Position numbers and translations under genes: made by a program. From the NCBI GenBank assembly GCA_011523565.1, contig WTGL01000170.1, positions 1 through 41,029 on the forward strand: a stretch of 41,029 bases of DNA, read 5' to 3'. Below, one piece after another: positions 40,509 to 41,029 of the stretch; the stretch's first letter is position 1; each line of letters begins with the position of its first letter. This DNA comes from Acidobacteriota bacterium. Lineage in GTDB: Bacteria; Acidobacteriota; Thermoanaerobaculia; Multivoradales; Multivoraceae. The notes beneath the pieces are model-generated. The model was not told where the DNA came from, did no database searches, and saw only the letters and a list, made by a program, of their open reading frames with translations.

Positions 40509-41029
40509 ATGTCGAGAGTCGGTCGGCTGGCGGTGCCAGGTCTTGCGTGGTCCTTGGTTCTGGGGGTTGCCGCCGTTCCAGCCGGGGCTCAGCACGGAGC
40601 GCAAGGCGGCGAGTGGCGGCACTTCGGCGGCGACAGCGGCTCGACCCGGTACTCGTCCCTAGACCAGATCGACCGGGATAACTTCGCCCGGTTGGAGGTT
40701 GCCTGGCGCTGGGAGTCGGCCGACGTGCTGCTCAAGGACCTGACCGACCTCGTGCCAGGTTCCTTCCGGGGAATGCCGCTGATGATCGACGGCGTCGTGT
40801 ACATTCCGACGGGCCTCGGCCAGGTCGCCGCCCTGGATCCGGCGACCGGCGAGACACTCTGGCGGCACGACCCGAGGGACTGGGAGATCGAACAGCGGCG
40901 CGGGATGGCGCAGATTCGCGGTCTCGAGTACTGGACCGACGGAACGGCGGAGCGTGTCCTCATCGCGACGCGGGCCGGACGGCTGGTGTCGATCGACACG
41001 AAGACCGGCAGGCCGGATCCGGAGTTCGG
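40509..41029 (+). CDS. PQQ-dependent dehydrogenase (quinoprotein), N-terminal fragment
   Basis: The first 173 residues of a gene that runs off the window. The signal peptide is LAVPGLAWSLVLGVAAVPAGAQ. The mature start is typical of PQQ-dependent alcohol/glucose-type dehydrogenases: GGEWRHFGGDSGSTRYSSLDQI, then NFARLEVAWRW and propeller strands MIDGVVYIPTGLGQVAALDPATGETLWRH with the tryptophan-docking W motif. Such enzymes oxidise alcohols or sugars in the periplasm and pass electrons to quinone or cytochrome. The substrate and any cytochrome domain cannot be judged because the PQQ-binding and C-terminal parts are missing. A GAAGGGGA ribosome binding site stands six bases before the ATG. Confidence 0.88.
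   Translation, partial: MSRVGRLAVPGLAWSLVLGVAAVPAGAQHGAQGGEWRHFGGDSGSTRYSSLDQIDRDNFARLEVAWRWESADVLLKDLTDLVPGSFRGMPLMIDGVVYIPTGLGQVAALDPATGETLWRHDPRDWEIEQRRGMAQIRGLEYWTDGTAERVLIATRAGRLVSIDTKTGRPDPEF

Overview
The window is GC-rich, densely coded DNA, most likely from an uncultured member of the Acidobacteriota. The main evidence is three von Willebrand-factor-A-related proteins of the TIGR03436 type, a family named for Acidobacteria. An Oar-like TonB-dependent receptor with a carboxypeptidase-regulatory-like domain, many secreted TPR proteins, sulfatase-like/TPR fusion lipoproteins and three CRTAC1-type (FG-GAP + ASPIC/UnbV) proteins fit the same group. The exact class cannot be set from the sequence alone. 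I see no rRNA, tRNA, CRISPR array, transposase, integrase or phage gene. Housekeeping genes (folate synthesis, enolase, glycerate 2-kinase, arginine decarboxylase) are interspersed with exported proteins, so this looks like ordinary chromosome rather than an island.

Layout. 1-2066: the end of an acyl-CoA dehydrogenase gene, then on the minus strand a FolP-FolB fusion followed by FolK (overlapping GTGA). 2073-2180: copy A of a dispersed palindromic repeat. 2213-6936 (+): a CRTAC1-like propeller protein and two M16 peptidase-like proteins, one with the zinc motif and one without. 6930-8384 (-): a DUF3179 protein. 8415-13003 (+): a three-gene operon of a small secreted protein, a sulfatase-like/TPR lipoprotein and a VWFA-related protein. 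13067-15631 (+): a secreted reprolysin-like metalloprotease with a recently duplicated C-terminal domain. 15707-20204 (-): two paralogous VWFA-related proteins. 20254-21360 (-): a transglutaminase-like/TPR lipoprotein.

21361-21979 is the only long non-coding stretch. It holds several inverted repeats and a good match to a sigma-54 promoter in front of the TonB-dependent receptor (21980-24883), which ends at a strong intrinsic terminator. 25089-28321 (+): a carboxypeptidase-regulatory-like/TPR protein and a second sulfatase-like/TPR lipoprotein. 28342-35924 (-): a four-gene operon of arginine decarboxylase, CRTAC1-like protein, TPR protein and TPR protein. 35988-38596: glycerate 2-kinase and enolase, convergent. 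38628-38734: repeat copy B. 38742-40439 (-): a third CRTAC1-like protein. 40509 to the end: a truncated PQQ-dependent dehydrogenase.

How they may work together. Most products carry signal peptides or lipoboxes and are built from adhesion or scaffold modules (propellers, TPR, VWFA, FnIII) beside hydrolases or transferases (M16, reprolysin-like, alkaline-phosphatase superfamily). The simplest reading is an envelope or periplasmic machinery for handling surface polymers, peptides and nutrients. That is an inference from domains and gene order. The least explained signals are the two-module repeat, the sigma-54-like TonB-receptor promoter region, the Thr-nucleophile sulfatase-like/TPR lipoproteins and the recurring CRTAC1 partnerships.
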